Notes: a model not told the origin generated them from the letters alone. A stretch of 64,000 nt of DNA from Thermoanaerobacterium saccharolyticum (GCF_000747665.1 NZ_BBKT01000003.1:1-64000); one strand, 5' to 3'; shown: positions 20,360 to 31,304, counted from the stretch's first letter. Program-made: numbers and translations.

Positions 20360-20734
20360 TTAACCAACGTCGTCAAATGTATTTATGTATTCCTCCAGCT
20401 CTTCTCTTGCAGCCTTCAACTCTTCCTTCAACTTTTCGACTTCTTCTGTTAATTCCTCTATCCTTTCGTCATCAGCACTTAACCTCGATTTTAGCGACAC
20501 GATCTCTTTTTTTAAGGCATTGTTTTCTTCTCTCGAAATGAAAAGCTCATCAGCTATATTAAGAGCCGATAAAACAAGCACCATCTGATTTGAAAGTCTA
20601 TTGTAACTGCCGGAAATCCCTGATATTACACCGTTTAAATGTTCTGTCAATCTGAGTATATAATCCTCAGGATAATCAGTCTTCAATATGTACTCATTGC
20701 CATTTATATTTACCGTTATCTTCCTTATTTCCAT
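20360..20734 (-). CDS. zapA: cell division protein ZapA
   Basis: A 124-aa FtsZ-ring stabiliser. The N-terminal globular domain has ITVNINGNEYILKTDYPEDY and LNIADELF; the rest is a coiled coil (ERIEELTEEVEKLKEELK). It lies after the pheT terminator and begins the zapA-U32-mutS2-yunB run. Confidence 0.9.
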   Translation of the reverse strand: MEIRKITVNINGNEYILKTDYPEDYILRLTEHLNGVISGISGSYNRLSNQMVLVLSALNIADELFISREENNALKKEIVSLKSRLSADDERIEELTEEVEKLKEELKAAREELEEYINTFDDVG

Positions 20735-20807
20735 TAGAACATCCCCTCAAACCAAGCATTACTTTATTTATTTCTACAAATCTTTTCGATTTCCTCCTTT
20801 ATGAAGA

Positions 20808-20832
20808 AAAAAAGACCATTTCGGTCTTTTTT
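20808..20832 (-). terminator. pheT terminator
   Basis: AAAGACC and GGTCTTT pair around ATTTC, with A/T runs on both sides. The hairpin directly follows the pheT stop and separates pheST from zapA. Confidence 0.85.
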
Positions 20833-23212
20833 ACCTTAATTGCGCTCCAAGCTCCTCACTTAATCTGTTTACTATTTTATCGTGGACTTTGCTCACTTCT
20901 TCATCTGTCAAAGTCTTGTCGTACGATCTATACCAAATTGAAAATGCTACGCTTTTTTTGTCTTCAGGAATATTTTCACCTTCATACACGTCAAACAATT
21001 TAACATCATCTACAAGCTGTCCCCCTGCTTTTCTTATGACATTTTCTATATCTGCCACAAATGTACTCTTATCTACCAGCACAGCTATATCCCTTTCAAC
21101 AGCTGGATACCTCGGAAGCGGCTTGTAGACTTTCTCGTCGTTTGCATGCTTAAACAAAAGTTCAAGATTTACCTCTGAAATGTAAACTCTTTTATTTATA
21201 TCGTAGTTTTCTGCAACATCAGGATTTAATTCACCGAAGACACATATCTTCTCATCCCCTACGATGACATCGGCAGATCTTCCTGGATGATATGCAGGAT
21301 TTTGACTTCTGACGTATTTGACATTCTTGATGTTGAGGACATCTAAAAGTTCTTCAATCACACCCTTAATCGTCAGAAAATCTACATCATGTCCGTACAT
21401 AGCTATTATGCCGCTTTTTATTTCATCTGGAAGTTCTTCTAATGGCAACGATTTTGGCACAAAGACTTTCGATATTTCAAATGCTTTAAATTCAGAGACT
21501 TTACGGCTGTAATTTGTGCAAACTACATTTAGCATGAATGGCAAAAGCGTTGTCCTCATATAGCCTTGATCTTCCCCAAGCGGATTCATTATTTTAACAG
21601 CATTTCTTAAATAGCTATCATCTGGCAAATTAATCTTATCTAAGTCTTTCATGCCCATAAATGACGTTGTTATGACTTCATTTAATCCGCATGACAAAAA
21701 TACATCCTTTACAGTATCTTCTAACTTTTGTTCTCTCGTCTTGACACCTGCTGTAATCTGCGTTCCTTTTAAGAGGGTATCTTCTATGTTGTTGTAGCCG
21801 TACATTCTTCCGATTTCTTCAGCAATATCTGCCTCACCGTCAACATCACCTCTAAACGCTGGTACCTTCACTATCAAGTTTTTATCATCGCAGATGGTGC
21901 CAAAATCCAAAAATGAAAGTATCTCTTTCATCTCTTGGCAAGATAGATTTGTTCCTAAAAGCTTATTTATTCTTTCATATCGTACACTTAGGACTTTCTC
22001 AGTTACAGGCTTTGGATATACGTCTACAAGCCCTTCTAAGATCTCTCCGCCGCTTAATTCAGCCATAAGCTGTGCTGCTCTATTGCATGCCAAAACCGTG
22101 ATTTCTGGATCAAGCCCCTTTTCAAATCTTGACGATGCTTCGCTTCTAAGCCCAAGTTTTCTCGATGTATACCGTATATTGCTGCCTTTAAAATTAGCGC
22201 TTTCTATCAATATGTTTACTGTATCATCTGTTATTTCAGTATTTTGTCCACCCATAACACCAGCTAAACCTATTGCCTTTTCTTCATCTGCGATTACGAG
22301 CATATCCTTATCTAATATCCTCTCTTTATCATCGAGGGTTATAAGTCTTTCGCCTTCTTTCGCCCTTCTCACCACAATATGCCTATTTTTAACTTTGTCT
22401 AAGTCAAAAGCGTGTAGCGGCTGACCCAATTCCATCATAACGTAATTTGTCACGTCAACTATGTTGTTTATGGGTCTTATGCCGGCTTTCAACAGCCTCA
22501 TCTGCATCCACATAGGTGATGGGCCTATTTTCGCATTTCTTATGACTCTGGCAACATACCTAAAGCACAAATCATCCGCTTCGATTGTGACAGTAGCTGG
22601 ATTTTTGTCGTCAACTTCGCTTATTTTAATTTCAGGCATCCTGTAGCTTTTCCTGTAAGTAGCTGCAGCTTCTCTTGCGATTCCAACTACCGAAAGGCAG
22701 TCAGGCCTATTTGGCGTTATTTCAAATTCTATTACGTCGTCCAGTTCAAGAACATCTCTTACATCATCTCCCAAAGGAAGCTCAGGAAGGATAAATATGC
22801 CGTTTCTCTGGTATTCTGGCAGCAGACTTTCGTCTAATCCCAATTCTTTGGCGGAACACATCATACCATTTGATTCAACACCTCTTAGTTTGCCTCTTTT
22901 TATCTTTACACCGCCAGGCAGTGTTGAACCGTGCAGTGCGACAGGAATATAATCACCAACTTTGATATTTTGAGCGCCTGTCACTATCTGCAATTTTTCT
23001 TTTCCTACATCTACGATTCCTATCTGAAGCTTTAACGCATCAGGGTGTTTTTCTAAAGATACAATCTTTCCTATCACTACATTTTTTATCTCTTGTCCAT
23101 AGCTTTTTACAGTCTCTACCTTTGAACCTGACATCGTAAGATCGTCAGCCAACTTTTTCGCATCAACAGACAAATCTACGTAGTCTTTTAACCATGAATA
23201 CGATATTAGCAT
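20831..23212 (-). CDS. pheT: phenylalanyl-tRNA synthetase beta subunit
   Basis: A 793-aa subunit. The order of domains is an N-terminal tRNA-binding OB fold ([18 protein letters not shown]), the B3/B4 editing region, B5, the catalytic-like core, and a C-terminal anticodon-binding fold ([15 protein letters not shown]). It forms the alpha2-beta2 enzyme with PheS, encoded 12 bases upstream. Complete; the ribosome site AAGGAGG is close to the ATG. Confidence 0.98.
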   Translation of the reverse strand: MLISYSWLKDYVDLSVDAKKLADDLTMSGSKVETVKSYGQEIKNVVIGKIVSLEKHPDALKLQIGIVDVGKEKLQIVTGAQNIKVGDYIPVALHGSTLPGGVKIKRGKLRGVESNGMMCSAKELGLDESLLPEYQRNGIFILPELPLGDDVRDVLELDDVIEFEITPNRPDCLSVVGIAREAAATYRKSYRMPEIKISEVDDKNPATVTIEADDLCFRYVARVIRNAKIGPSPMWMQMRLLKAGIRPINNIVDVTNYVMMELGQPLHAFDLDKVKNRHIVVRRAKEGERLITLDDKERILDKDMLVIADEEKAIGLAGVMGGQNTEITDDTVNILIESANFKGSNIRYTSRKLGLRSEASSRFEKGLDPEITVLACNRAAQLMAELSGGEILEGLVDVYPKPVTEKVLSVRYERINKLLGTNLSCQEMKEILSFLDFGTICDDKNLIVKVPAFRGDVDGEADIAEEIGRMYGYNNIEDTLLKGTQITAGVKTREQKLEDTVKDVFLSCGLNEVITTSFMGMKDLDKINLPDDSYLRNAVKIMNPLGEDQGYMRTTLLPFMLNVVCTNYSRKVSEFKAFEISKVFVPKSLPLEELPDEIKSGIIAMYGHDVDFLTIKGVIEELLDVLNIKNVKYVRSQNPAYHPGRSADVIVGDEKICVFGELNPDVAENYDINKRVYISEVNLELLFKHANDEKVYKPLPRYPAVERDIAVLVDKSTFVADIENVIRKAGGQLVDDVKLFDVYEGENIPEDKKSVAFSIWYRSYDKTLTDEEVSKVHDKIVNRLSEELGAQLR

Positions 23213-23224
23213 GTCTTAACCTCC

Positions 23225-24244
23225 TTAAAACTGTTTAATAAAGCGCAGGTCATTTTCGTAAAGAAGACGCAAATCGTCTATTCCATATTTCAGCATCGTT
23301 ATCCTATCAAGTCCCATCCCAAATGCAAAGCCTGAATACTTCTCAGGATCGATTCCAGACATCCTAAGCACATTTGGATGAACCATTCCAGATCCCAATA
23401 TCTCAATCCATCCAGAATATCCACAAACTCTGCAGCCTTTTCCGCCGCACGCAAAGCAAGATACATCCATTTCTGCACTTGGCTCAGTGAAAGGGAAATA
23501 GTGAGGCCTGAATTTTGTCTTTGTGTCTGAACCAAAAAGCCTTTTGGCAAATAGATTTAAAACGCCTTTCAAATCTCCCATCGTTATCCCTTCATCAACC
23601 GCCAATCCCTCTATTTGGTTAAACACAGGAGAATGTGTAGCATCTATTTCATCTGACCTGTAAACTCTACCAGGCGATATGACTTTTATAGGTGGTTTGC
23701 TTTTTTCCATCGTCCGCACCTGTACTGGAGATGTCTGCGTCCTAAGCAATATATTTTTGGTTATATAGAAAGTATCCTGCAAGTCCCTTGCTGGGTGATC
23801 AGGCGGAGTATTTAGCGCTTCAAAGTTGTAGTAATCAAGCTCAATTTCAGGTCCCTCAGCGATGGAAAATCCAAGCCCTAAGAATATGTCCTTTATTTCA
23901 TCTAAAACTTTAGTCATAGGATGTTTATGGCCTATCTCATGGACTTTCCCGGGCAATGTTATGTCTATATATTCGCTTTTAATTTTTTTCTCTTTTTCCT
24001 GCCACAGCACTTCTTCTCTTTTTTGAGTAAGCTCTTTCTCGATTTCTTCTCTTACATCGTTTGAGATTTTGCCAATGATGGGCCTTTCATCATGCGATAG
24101 ATTTCCCATGCCTCTTAAGATTTTTGTCAGCTCACCTTTTTTCCCTAAATACTTAACTCTTATCTCCTCAAGTGTTTTTAGATTTTCCGCAGATGATAGC
24201 TCTTTCTTGGCTTCCTCAAGTAGATTTCTCAATGTCTCTTCCAA
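23225..24244 (-). CDS. pheS: phenylalanyl-tRNA synthetase alpha subunit
   Basis: A 339-aa catalytic subunit with an N-terminal coiled coil (to about residue 90) and class II motifs: [19 protein letters not shown], the phenylalanine-site segment [13 protein letters not shown], and the C-terminal [14 protein letters not shown]. Two Cys pairs ([14 protein letters not shown]) look like the zinc-like knuckle of Firmicutes PheS. It is controlled by the T-box leader immediately upstream. Confidence 0.98.
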   Translation of the reverse strand: MEETLRNLLEEAKKELSSAENLKTLEEIRVKYLGKKGELTKILRGMGNLSHDERPIIGKISNDVREEIEKELTQKREEVLWQEKEKKIKSEYIDITLPGKVHEIGHKHPMTKVLDEIKDIFLGLGFSIAEGPEIELDYYNFEALNTPPDHPARDLQDTFYITKNILLRTQTSPVQVRTMEKSKPPIKVISPGRVYRSDEIDATHSPVFNQIEGLAVDEGITMGDLKGVLNLFAKRLFGSDTKTKFRPHYFPFTEPSAEMDVSCFACGGKGCRVCGYSGWIEILGSGMVHPNVLRMSGIDPEKYSGFAFGMGLDRITMLKYGIDDLRLLYENDLRFIKQF

Positions 24245-24271
24245 AGAAATACTCTCCTTTCTTTCCTAAAA

Positions 24272-24517
24272 TATAATAAAAAAACTCCATCTTAAAAAGG
24301 ACGGAGATATGACCGTGGTACCACCTAATTTGGCTATAAGCCCACTCATTTTGATGTAACGGATATAAACCGGTTATGCCTACTATCGGTTCAGCACACT
24401 GCTTAAGAGGGAACTTCCATTACGCAGTACCGACAATGCTCTCAGTCTACGGCATCGCCTCCCTGTCGCACTTAAGCGTAATGTACTTTACTCTTTCATC
24501 GCATTTCTCTTTATTTT
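24272..24517 (-). promoter_or_regulatory. T-box leader of pheST
   Basis: The minus-strand leader carries the T-box antiterminator sequence GGTGGTACCACGG (24313-24325). It ends in a terminator hairpin formed by CTCCGTC and GATGGAG followed by seven T (24278-24306). A long stem I pairs CATTACGC with GCGTAATG farther upstream. The downstream gene implies sensing of uncharged tRNA-Phe; I could not place the specifier codon with certainty. Confidence 0.9.
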
Positions 24518-24524
24518 TTTGAAT

Positions 24525-24553
24525 ATTATATCATCTTTGCGCTATTTTATCAA
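24525..24553 (-). promoter_or_regulatory. pheST promoter
   Basis: Minus-strand TTGATA (24553-24548), a 17-base spacer, and TATAAT (24530-24525). It lies just upstream of the T-box leader and overlaps the end of the TrmH-type gene. Confidence 0.75.
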
Positions 24554-25312
24554 TCTTTGCCTCTCTGATTCATAAAGGCAAATAGAAGCTGCTACAGATA
24601 CATTTAAAGACTCAGCCATGCCATCCATAGGTATCTTAAACGAATCGTCTACAACTTCATCTAAATGACTATTTACACCTCTTGACTCATTTCCGAAAAT
24701 AAGCGCTGCATTTTTTGAAATGTCAAAATCGTAGATGTACTTTTCTGCTTTAAGACTTGTAGATAAAATTCTTATGCCATTTTTCTTAAGTACATCAAAA
24801 AGCTTCGATGGCTCTACATCATTTACGACAGGCAAGTGAAATATGGAACCCATAGTAGAGCGCAAGACTTTAGGATTGTATATGTCTACCGTATTGTTTA
24901 TGGCAAAAATGCCATCTACGTTAAACGCATCTGCAGACCTTATTATTGTGCCTACATTCCCTGGATCTTGCACTTCGTCAAGTATCACGTAGAAGCCGCC
25001 TTCTTTGACGATGTCATTCACTTCCCACTTAGGCATCTTGATAACCGCCATAATCATCTGTGGAGCGACAGTGTCGGAAATCTTCTTAAATACCCTTTCA
25101 TCCACAAAGACGATCTTTTCTTTTTCAATCTGAAAGTCTACATTAAAATCTTCTGCAACCAGCAGGTGCACAACTTCAAAACCGCTTTTTAACGCTTCAA
25201 AAACGCTGTTTTTACCTTCTACAAAAAACAGCCTTTTCTCATACCTGTATTTCTTATCTGATAGCTTCTTAATGTTCTTTATAAACTCATTTTTTTCACT
25301 CGTTATAACCAT
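24542..25312 (-). CDS. TrmH family RNA methyltransferase
   Basis: A 256-aa SpoU/TrmH (SPOUT) methyltransferase. It has an N-terminal substrate-binding domain (KRLFFVEGKNSVFEALKSG) and the three knot motifs: ILDEVQDPGNVGTIIRSADAF, ALIFGNESRGV and IPMDGMAESLNVSVAASI. Relatives methylate the 2'-O of 23S rRNA or tRNA; the target here is not known. It lies after rplT and before the pheST promoter. Confidence 0.9.
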   Translation of the reverse strand: MVITSEKNEFIKNIKKLSDKKYRYEKRLFFVEGKNSVFEALKSGFEVVHLLVAEDFNVDFQIEKEKIVFVDERVFKKISDTVAPQMIMAVIKMPKWEVNDIVKEGGFYVILDEVQDPGNVGTIIRSADAFNVDGIFAINNTVDIYNPKVLRSTMGSIFHLPVVNDVEPSKLFDVLKKNGIRILSTSLKAEKYIYDFDISKNAALIFGNESRGVNSHLDEVVDDSFKIPMDGMAESLNVSVAASICLYESERQRLIK

Positions 25313-25340
25313 TTAAAATTCACTATCCTGTATATAGGCT

Positions 25341-25366
25341 AAAACCCGGCATATACCGGGTATAAA
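25341..25366 (-). terminator. terminator of infC-rpmI-rplT
   Basis: ACCCGG (25344-25349) and CCGGGT (25356-25361) form a hairpin followed on the minus strand by TTTT. It lies directly after the rplT stop. Confidence 0.8.
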
Positions 25367-25367
25367 A

Positions 25368-25727
25368 TTATGCATTCAGTTGTTGTTTTGCTATGTTTAC
25401 CAATTCTGCAAAAGCCTTGTTGTCGTGTATAGCCATTTCTGATAACATTTTTCTGTTTATCTCTATATTAGCCTTTTTAAGTCCGTTTATAAACCTGCTA
25501 TATGAAATACCATTTGCTCTTGCTGCAGCGTTAATTCTGGCAATCCACAATTTCCTGAAATCTCTCTTTCTTAATTTCCTTCCAATGTATGCATAATTAA
25601 GTGACTTCATTACAGCTTGGTTAGCTACTCTGAAAAGCTTACTTTTTGCACCGTAGTAACCTTTAGCAAGTTTTAATATTTTTTTATGTCTTTTTCTCGT
25701 AACTTTTCCTGATTTTACCCTCGACAT
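25368..25727 (-). CDS. rplT: 50S ribosomal protein L20
   Basis: 119 aa, complete, with the conserved [21 protein letters not shown] start and [17 protein letters not shown]20 binds 23S rRNA early in assembly and, in Bacillus, represses its own operon through the leader RNA. It is the last gene of infC-rpmI-rplT, which is followed by a terminator. Confidence 0.99.
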   Translation of the reverse strand: MSRVKSGKVTRKRHKKILKLAKGYYGAKSKLFRVANQAVMKSLNYAYIGRKLRKRDFRKLWIARINAAARANGISYSRFINGLKKANIEINRKMLSEMAIHDNKAFAELVNIAKQQLNA

Positions 25728-25746
25728 TTTTATACCTCCTAATTAT

Positions 25747-25944
25747 TTACGCATAAGGAATCAAGCGTTTTATGTTCTTTGCATCAACACTGCTTAAATA
25801 CGCTATCTTTCTCAAGTTTCTCTTAGTCTTTCTCGTCTTCTTCGTAAGTATATGCCTCTTAAAAGCTTTTGATCTCTTTACTTTACCGTTTTTTGTAAGA
25901 GCGAATCTTTTTGCAGCTCCGCTGTGTGTTTTCATTTTTGGCAT
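25747..25944 (-). CDS. rpmI: 50S ribosomal protein L35
   Basis: 65 aa, complete, with [17 protein letters not shown] and [17 protein letters not shown]. It sits between infC and rplT with 18-19 base spacers and good ribosome sites. Confidence 0.99.
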   Translation of the reverse strand: MPKMKTHSGAAKRFALTKNGKVKRSKAFKRHILTKKTRKTKRNLRKIAYLSSVDAKNIKRLIPYA

Positions 25945-25961
25945 TTTCGTATCCTCCTCAA

Positions 25962-26474
25962 TTAAACGTTTTTAGGTGCTAATATCATCATCAAATTACG
26001 GCCCTCCATATTTGGAGCTTTCTCAACATTGCCGTATTCCTCTAAACTCTTTGCAAATCTATTTAATAGTTCTTCGGCAAGATTTGTGTGTGAAGCTTCC
26101 CTGCCTCTGAATCTTATCGTCACTTTTACCTTATCTCCGTCTTTTAAAAACTTCATGGCACTTTTGACTTTAACGCCAAAATCATGCTCTTCAATCGCTG
26201 GAGTCATCCTTATTTCCTTTATGTTGATGACTTTCTGCTTCTTTTTGGATTCTTTCTCTTTCTTGCTTTGTTCATACCTGTATTTTCCGAAGTCCATTAA
26301 TTTGCATACTGGTGGATTTGCCTGTGGCGCAATCTTAACCAGATCGATGTGCCTTTCTAAAGCGATTTTGTATGCCTCTTTTGCTGACATTATACCTAAT
26401 TGATTACCATCTTGATCAATGAGGCGCACTTCCTTATCTCTAATTTCCTCATTAACCTGCAGCTCCTTGTTAAT
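25962..26474 (-). CDS. infC: translation initiation factor IF-3
   Basis: About 170 aa. The real start is an ATT codon at 26474, giving [19 protein letters not shown], which is the conserved IF-3 N-terminus; AGGAGGTG lies just upstream. No ATG, GTG or TTG would retain this conserved segment. The two domains are the N-domain ([12 protein letters not shown]) and the C-domain ([10 protein letters not shown]). An AUU start is the classic infC feature: IF-3 discriminates against it and so limits its own synthesis. Confidence 0.97.
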   Translation of the reverse strand: MNKELQVNEEIRDKEVRLIDQDGNQLGIMSAKEAYKIALERHIDLVKIAPQANPPVCKLMDFGKYRYEQSKKEKESKKKQKVINIKEIRMTPAIEEHDFGVKVKSAMKFLKDGDKVKVTIRFRGREASHTNLAEELLNRFAKSLEEYGNVEKAPNMEGRNLMMILAPKNV

Positions 26475-26497
26475 AAATACGCACCTCCTAAAATATT

Positions 26498-26610
26498 ACA
26501 AAAAATAAAGCGAGTATAAACCCGCTTCTTTTTGACCAAAACAACATTTGAATTTGAACCTGACACCTGCGGTGAAAGGTGAGAAGCGGGCGCTTCTACT
26601 TTAAACACAT
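26498..26610 (-). promoter_or_regulatory. L20-type autoregulatory leader of infC-rpmI-rplT
   Basis: The minus-strand leader carries mutually exclusive pairings. CCCGCTTCT (within 26582-26597, itself part of the perfect palindrome AGAAGCGGGCGCTTCT) can pair over 60 bases with AGAAGCGGG (26529-26521). The latter also forms the 5' arm of a terminator hairpin (AGCGGG...CTCGCT, then a T-rich run at 26498-26505). This resembles the Firmicutes L20 leader, where L20 binding favours termination. Confidence 0.8.
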
Positions 26611-26615
26611 GTTAA

Positions 26616-26644
26616 ATTATAGCACAACTTCTCATATCAGTCAA
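26616..26644 (-). promoter_or_regulatory. infC operon promoter
   Basis: Minus-strand TTGACT (26644-26639), a 17-base spacer, and TATAAT (26621-26616), just before the L20-type leader. Confidence 0.8.
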
Positions 26645-26648
26645 TACC

Positions 26649-26746
26649 CTTTTCACCATAAGATCAATACTTTTCAACTATAAAGATTTTATAGAACGCG
26701 CAGGTGCTTTTTTTACTTTTCACCATAAGATCAATACTTTTCAACT
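26649..26746. repeat. 31-bp direct repeat covering the 3' end of aroC
   Basis: The same 31 bases, starting CTTTTCACCATAAG, occur at 26649-26679 and 26716-26746. The second copy includes the last codons and stop of aroC; the first is an extra copy 67 bases downstream of it. Confidence 0.9.
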
Positions 26747-27777
26747 CTTTTTATATACATGTTAAAGTTTTCCACCATGTCCTGCAAGGAATCTCCACCA
26801 AATTTTTTAGTCATCTCATCGGCTATAGTCCACGCACATACAGCTTCAAGCACTACAGCAGCAGCTTCAACAGCGGTTACGTCCGAACGCTCATACGTAG
26901 CCTTCACTTCCTCCTTTGAATCTATATCAACAGACGTAAGAGGTTTTCTCAAAGTTGGTATGGGTTTCATATAGGCTCTCAAAACTATTGGCATGCCATT
27001 TGAAACGCCGCCTTCAATTCCACCTGCGTTGTTGGTCTTTCTGTAAAAATGCCCGTCGTAAAATATCTCGTCGTGGACTGAAGAACCCTTTTGCCTTGCA
27101 GCCATAAAACCCATGCCAATTTCTACACCTTTTATCGCTTGGACGCTCATGACACTGTAGGATAAAAGTGCGTCTAGCTTGCGATCCCATTGGACATGGC
27201 TGCCTAAGCCTACAGGTACGCCGTCTATAGTAATTTCGATCACACCGCCTAACGTATCTCCTTCATTTTTTGCTTCGTCTATAAGCGATGGCCACTTCTC
27301 CCTATCTCTTTCTCCGCCTATCTCCAATACATCGCTTTTTACATCTATGCCAAAGTTTTTAAGAAGCAGCTTCGCTACAGCACCAACAGACACCCTTGCT
27401 GCGGTTTCCCTCGCGCTGGCTCTTTCCAAAACATCCCTCATGTCTTTTAGGTCGTATTTGATGGCACCAGACAAATCTGCATGACCTGGCCTTGGCCGCG
27501 TTACCCTAGGCACATCTTTTCCTTTCCAATTTTCGTAATCAAGATTTCTGATGAGAATGGAAAGCGGTGCGCCAATCGTCAAATTGTTTCTGACTCCACC
27601 TAAGATGTGGACAACATCGCTTTCAATAGACATCCTGCCGCCTCTGCCATAGCCAGATTGCCTTCTTTTAAGCTCATTATTTATGAAATCCACATCTATA
27701 AACAAGTTTGATGGCAAACCTTCGATGATAGCAACAAGTGCTTCTCCATGTGTCTCTCCTGATGTTAAATACCTCAA
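26731..27777 (-). CDS. aroC: chorismate synthase
   Basis: 348 aa; converts 5-enolpyruvylshikimate-3-phosphate to chorismate using reduced FMN. Signatures: [59 protein letters not shown] and [11 protein letters not shown]. It starts at a TTG (27777) with GGGGGAG eight bases upstream; the preceding MFS gene ends two bases before it. The 3' end is duplicated as a 31-bp direct repeat. No other shikimate gene is in the window. Confidence 0.97.
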   Translation of the reverse strand: MRYLTSGETHGEALVAIIEGLPSNLFIDVDFINNELKRRQSGYGRGGRMSIESDVVHILGGVRNNLTIGAPLSILIRNLDYENWKGKDVPRVTRPRPGHADLSGAIKYDLKDMRDVLERASARETAARVSVGAVAKLLLKNFGIDVKSDVLEIGGERDREKWPSLIDEAKNEGDTLGGVIEITIDGVPVGLGSHVQWDRKLDALLSYSVMSVQAIKGVEIGMGFMAARQKGSSVHDEIFYDGHFYRKTNNAGGIEGGVSNGMPIVLRAYMKPIPTLRKPLTSVDIDSKEEVKATYERSDVTAVEAAAVVLEAVCAWTIADEMTKKFGGDSLQDMVENFNMYIKRVEKY

Positions 27778-27778
27778 A

Positions 27779-28969
27779 TCATACTCCCCCTTTGTTTAAT
27801 ACGCTTTTTTCAGTTTTATATAATGCAACGGCAAAAAGCAATAAGCTTGATAAGACTCTCAATACCGTCGTTATATACATGAATGCTTCATATCCCACAA
27901 CTTCATAAAACCAAGTTCCAGCAATAGGCGACAAAAAAGCTGCAAATTGTGTCACTATGGTATAAATAGCAATGTAATTCATCTTTTCCTTATGGTCAGG
28001 CAAAAGCTCCAAAAGCCAGTTTAAAGAAAGCATCGTATATCCCGCTGTGGCCATGCCGCCAAAAAAGTCTATGACAGCACCTACAAATAGACTTGTGACT
28101 TTTGCCCAAAGAGCTGGAATTATTGCAATAAGCAACGTGCTTATGCTTAATGCAATGCCATTTCCTTTTCTATCTGCAAGATTTGCCCACCACTTATACG
28201 TTAAAATAGAACCTACCGAGCCTACGATAGTAGAAATGCTCATCCACATGTTGTTAGCATGGAGATCGTCGACTTTGTAGATTGTAAATATAGGCCATGC
28301 CATCATCCACGTAAAAGTAAATATAAAAGACGCAAGGCTAAAATAGATAAACTTTTTTGATTGCATCATAGTTTTTAGCGAATCTAAAATAGACGCTGAA
28401 GCTTCTTTTTTGTGTAACACATAGTGAAACTTTGAATAATAGTATGCGTCAAGTATTCCAAATAAAAAGGCTATAAAAAACATTATCTGATATCCGTATG
28501 GAAACTTAATTCTATCCAAAAGTATACCTGTTATGAACACAGCCGCTGTACCCAGCACACCTGTCCATATATTTCTATCCGCAAAGACTTTGCCGCGAAA
28601 TTCCTCAGGTATCAAATCGCTCATAAATGACTGCCAACACATTCCTGCGACAATAGCCGGCAAATTCAATAGTCCTACAAACAAGACAACAGCTTCAGGC
28701 CTAAACTTGCTCATAAACGGCACTAATGCAACTAAAAGATAAAAACTCCTTGTAATGTACTCTAAAATGTAGGCAAATTTAAAGACATTTTTAGCTTTAT
28801 TTATAAAGATTGTAGCAGGCAGTATCCCAATCAAAGCCATAAGGGCTGGAAGAGAATTAATAAGAGATACTTCGTAGTTGTTGGCACCCAATTTTATAGC
28901 GAATATGCCTACAAATGGCATAATCATGTTGTACCCTATTGAAAATGTTATGCCATTTAGCAGATTCAT
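27779..28969 (-). CDS. MFS transporter
   Basis: About 396 aa with some 10-12 hydrophobic segments, typical of the major facilitator superfamily; the substrate is not predictable. The frame stays open upstream and codes for KYLNYNIK, which looks like part of the natural N-terminus, but no ordinary start codon follows the GGGAGG site there. The true start may be a little upstream of 28969. It is coupled to aroC downstream. Confidence 0.75.
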   Translation of the reverse strand: MNLLNGITFSIGYNMIMPFVGIFAIKLGANNYEVSLINSLPALMALIGILPATIFINKAKNVFKFAYILEYITRSFYLLVALVPFMSKFRPEAVVLFVGLLNLPAIVAGMCWQSFMSDLIPEEFRGKVFADRNIWTGVLGTAAVFITGILLDRIKFPYGYQIMFFIAFLFGILDAYYYSKFHYVLHKKEASASILDSLKTMMQSKKFIYFSLASFIFTFTWMMAWPIFTIYKVDDLHANNMWMSISTIVGSVGSILTYKWWANLADRKGNGIALSISTLLIAIIPALWAKVTSLFVGAVIDFFGGMATAGYTMLSLNWLLELLPDHKEKMNYIAIYTIVTQFAAFLSPIAGTWFYEVVGYEAFMYITTVLRVLSSLLLFAVALYKTEKSVLNKGGV

Positions 28970-29084
28970 CTTTATGTTGTAATTAAGATATTTGTAGACC
29001 TCCCTATTTTTAGCCGTAATTATTCCCCCCGATAAAACACTACATATTTAGATTACCATTTTTTATTTTGTCAATCAAGGTAGT

Positions 29085-29118
29085 AGAATGTCCACCAATT
29101 CAAAGTTGGTGGACATTT
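29085..29118 (-). terminator. thrS terminator
   Basis: AATGTCCACCAA (29088-29099) and TTGGTGGACATT (29106-29117) are a perfect 12-bp stem with a short loop, just after the thrS stop. Confidence 0.85.
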
Positions 29119-29121
29119 CTC

Positions 29122-31026
29122 TTAGAGGGATTTCTGCTTAATCTCTTCCAAAATGGATGATAAAAATTCTTGCAAGGATTTAGATCCAAGATCTCCTTCT
29201 TTTCTGGATCTCACAGAAACATTTCCAGCTTCTACTTCCTTATCGCCTAATATAAGCATGTAAGGTATCTTTTGCATCTGTGCTTCTCTTATCTTGTAGC
29301 CTATTTTTTCATTTCTATCATCAAGCTCAACCCTTATGTCATTCTCCAATAGCCTTTCATAAATATTCTGCGCATACGCCAAATGCTTATCAGAAATCGG
29401 AAGTATTTTTACCTGCACAGGAGCAAGCCATGTAGGGAAGGCACCGGCAAAGTTTTCTGTGAGGATGGCGATAAACCTTTCTATGCTGCCAAACACCACC
29501 CTATGCAGCATGACAGGTCTATGCTTTTCACCATCATCTCCAACGTATTCGCAGTTAAACCTTTCAGGCATCTGAAAATCCAACTGTATCGTCCCACACT
29601 GCCATGTACGTCCTATGCTGTCTTTTAGATGGAAGTCAATTTTAGGGCCGTAAAAGGCTCCGTCGCCTTCATTCACTTTATAATTAAGTCCTATATGTTC
29701 CATAGCTTTTATCAAGGCATTTGTCGCCAATTCCCAGTCTTCATCAGAACCTATCGAATTCTCTGGCCTTGTAGAAAGCTCCACAAAGTATTCAAATCCA
29801 AATATCTTGTAGAAGTAGTCGATAAGTTTGATGACTCCTAAAATTTCTGATTCCACCTGATCTGGCGTCATAAACAAATGAGCATCATCTTGCGTGAAGC
29901 TCCTCACTCTCATAAGTCCATGGAGAGCACCTGACAACTCATGCCTATGAACAAGTCCCAGTTCACAAAGCCTAAGAGGCAGATCTCTATAGCTGTGCAT
30001 AGTTGAATTATAAACAAGCAAAGCTCCTGGACAGTTCATAGGCTTTATGGCATAGTCTTCATCATCAATTTTTGTAAAGTACATATTTTCTTTGTAATGA
30101 TCCCAATGACCTGATCTGTGCCACAGCTCTTCATTCAAAATTATAGGCGTCTTAATCTCCTGATAGCCTCTCTTTGCGTGTTCTTTTCTCCAAAAATCTT
30201 CCAAAATGTTTCTTAAAACCATTCCTTTTGGATGGAAAAACGGAAAACCAGGTCCTTCATTGTGGATGCTGAAAAGATCCAATTCTTTTCCCAATTTCCT
30301 GTGATCTCTTTTCTTTGCCTCCTCAAGCATATTTAAGTATTCATCCAACATGCTTTTCTTAGGAAAGCTTATGCCATATATTCTCTGCAGCATTTTATTG
30401 TGCTCGTCGCCTCTCCAGTAAGCACCTGCCACTGAAAGAAGTTTTATGGATTTAACCATACCTGTCGATGGCAGATGGGGTCCTGCACAAAGATCTGTAA
30501 ACTCACCTTGCCTGTAAAAAGATATTGTGGCATCCTGAGGCAGATCCTTTATAAGCTCAACTTTGTAAGGTTCACCTTTTTCTTCCATGAATTTTATAGC
30601 TTCCTCTCTGGGAAGCACAAACCTCTCAAGCTTCAAATCTTCCTTAATGATCTTATTCATCTCATCTTCTATCTTAGAAAAATCATCGACTTTAAAAGGT
30701 TCATCAATATCAAAATCGTAGTAAAAACCATTTTCGATGGCAGGGCCTATCGTAAGCTTCACATTTTTATAAAGCCTTTTAATCGCCTGTGCCATTATAT
30801 GTGATGAAGTGTGCCAGTATATTTTCTTTCCATCCTCATCGTCAAAAGTCAAAATCTCCAGCTTGCCATCCTCATTGATAGGCGTATATAACTCCACAAT
30901 CCTGCCGTTTAATCTACCTCCAAGTGCTTCTTTAGCAAGCTTCTGACTCAGACTTTTAGCGATTTCATATACGCTCATGCCATTTTCATATTCTCTTTCT
31001 GTTCCATCTTTAAGTATTATCTTCAT
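29122..31026 (-). CDS. thrS: threonyl-tRNA synthetase
   Basis: 634 aa, full length. It has an N-terminal TGS domain, the editing (SAD) domain with HTSSHIMAQAIKRLY, the class II core with zinc ligands Cys in MNCPGALLVY and His in RHELSGALHGL and MLHRVVFGS, and a C-terminal anticodon-binding domain. It is controlled by the T-box leader upstream. Confidence 0.98.
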   Translation of the reverse strand: MKIILKDGTEREYENGMSVYEIAKSLSQKLAKEALGGRLNGRIVELYTPINEDGKLEILTFDDEDGKKIYWHTSSHIMAQAIKRLYKNVKLTIGPAIENGFYYDFDIDEPFKVDDFSKIEDEMNKIIKEDLKLERFVLPREEAIKFMEEKGEPYKVELIKDLPQDATISFYRQGEFTDLCAGPHLPSTGMVKSIKLLSVAGAYWRGDEHNKMLQRIYGISFPKKSMLDEYLNMLEEAKKRDHRKLGKELDLFSIHNEGPGFPFFHPKGMVLRNILEDFWRKEHAKRGYQEIKTPIILNEELWHRSGHWDHYKENMYFTKIDDEDYAIKPMNCPGALLVYNSTMHSYRDLPLRLCELGLVHRHELSGALHGLMRVRSFTQDDAHLFMTPDQVESEILGVIKLIDYFYKIFGFEYFVELSTRPENSIGSDEDWELATNALIKAMEHIGLNYKVNEGDGAFYGPKIDFHLKDSIGRTWQCGTIQLDFQMPERFNCEYVGDDGEKHRPVMLHRVVFGSIERFIAILTENFAGAFPTWLAPVQVKILPISDKHLAYAQNIYERLLENDIRVELDDRNEKIGYKIREAQMQKIPYMLILGDKEVEAGNVSVRSRKEGDLGSKSLQEFLSSILEEIKQKSL

Positions 31027-31052
31027 ATCTTGTCCTCCTTCTTAAATTTAAA

Positions 31053-31268
31053 TAAAAGAACCTCACGCCAAAAGAGGCAGAGGTTCTGCGGTTCCACTCT
31101 CATTTATACTCTAAATTATAACGGAATTACCGATCGGATTCATCACCCGCAGCTTAGAGGTGGTCTTCGATATCAAAAATATTTGAATGATTTCAGCCTA
31201 AGTCATTCAATCTCTTTGATATTTTTAGATATCTACTTTCCTCATCATCGCCAAAATATTGATTTTTT
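31053..31268 (-). promoter_or_regulatory. T-box leader of thrS
   Basis: The minus-strand leader has the T-box AGAGTGGAACCGCAG (31100-31086) and a terminator AGAACCTC...GAGGTTCT followed by TTTTATTT (31053-31087). Stem I lies in 31180-31265. The segment GAAGACCACC around 31168 contains ACC, a plausible Thr specifier. Confidence 0.92.
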
Positions 31269-31271
31269 TCT

Positions 31272-31300
31272 ATTATATAATTGATACAACGACTTGTCAA
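31272..31300 (-). promoter_or_regulatory. thrS promoter
   Basis: Perfect minus-strand TTGACA (31300-31295), 17-base spacer and TATAAT (31277-31272), beginning four bases after the DUF445 gene's stop codon. Confidence 0.9.
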
Positions 31301-31304
31301 TATT

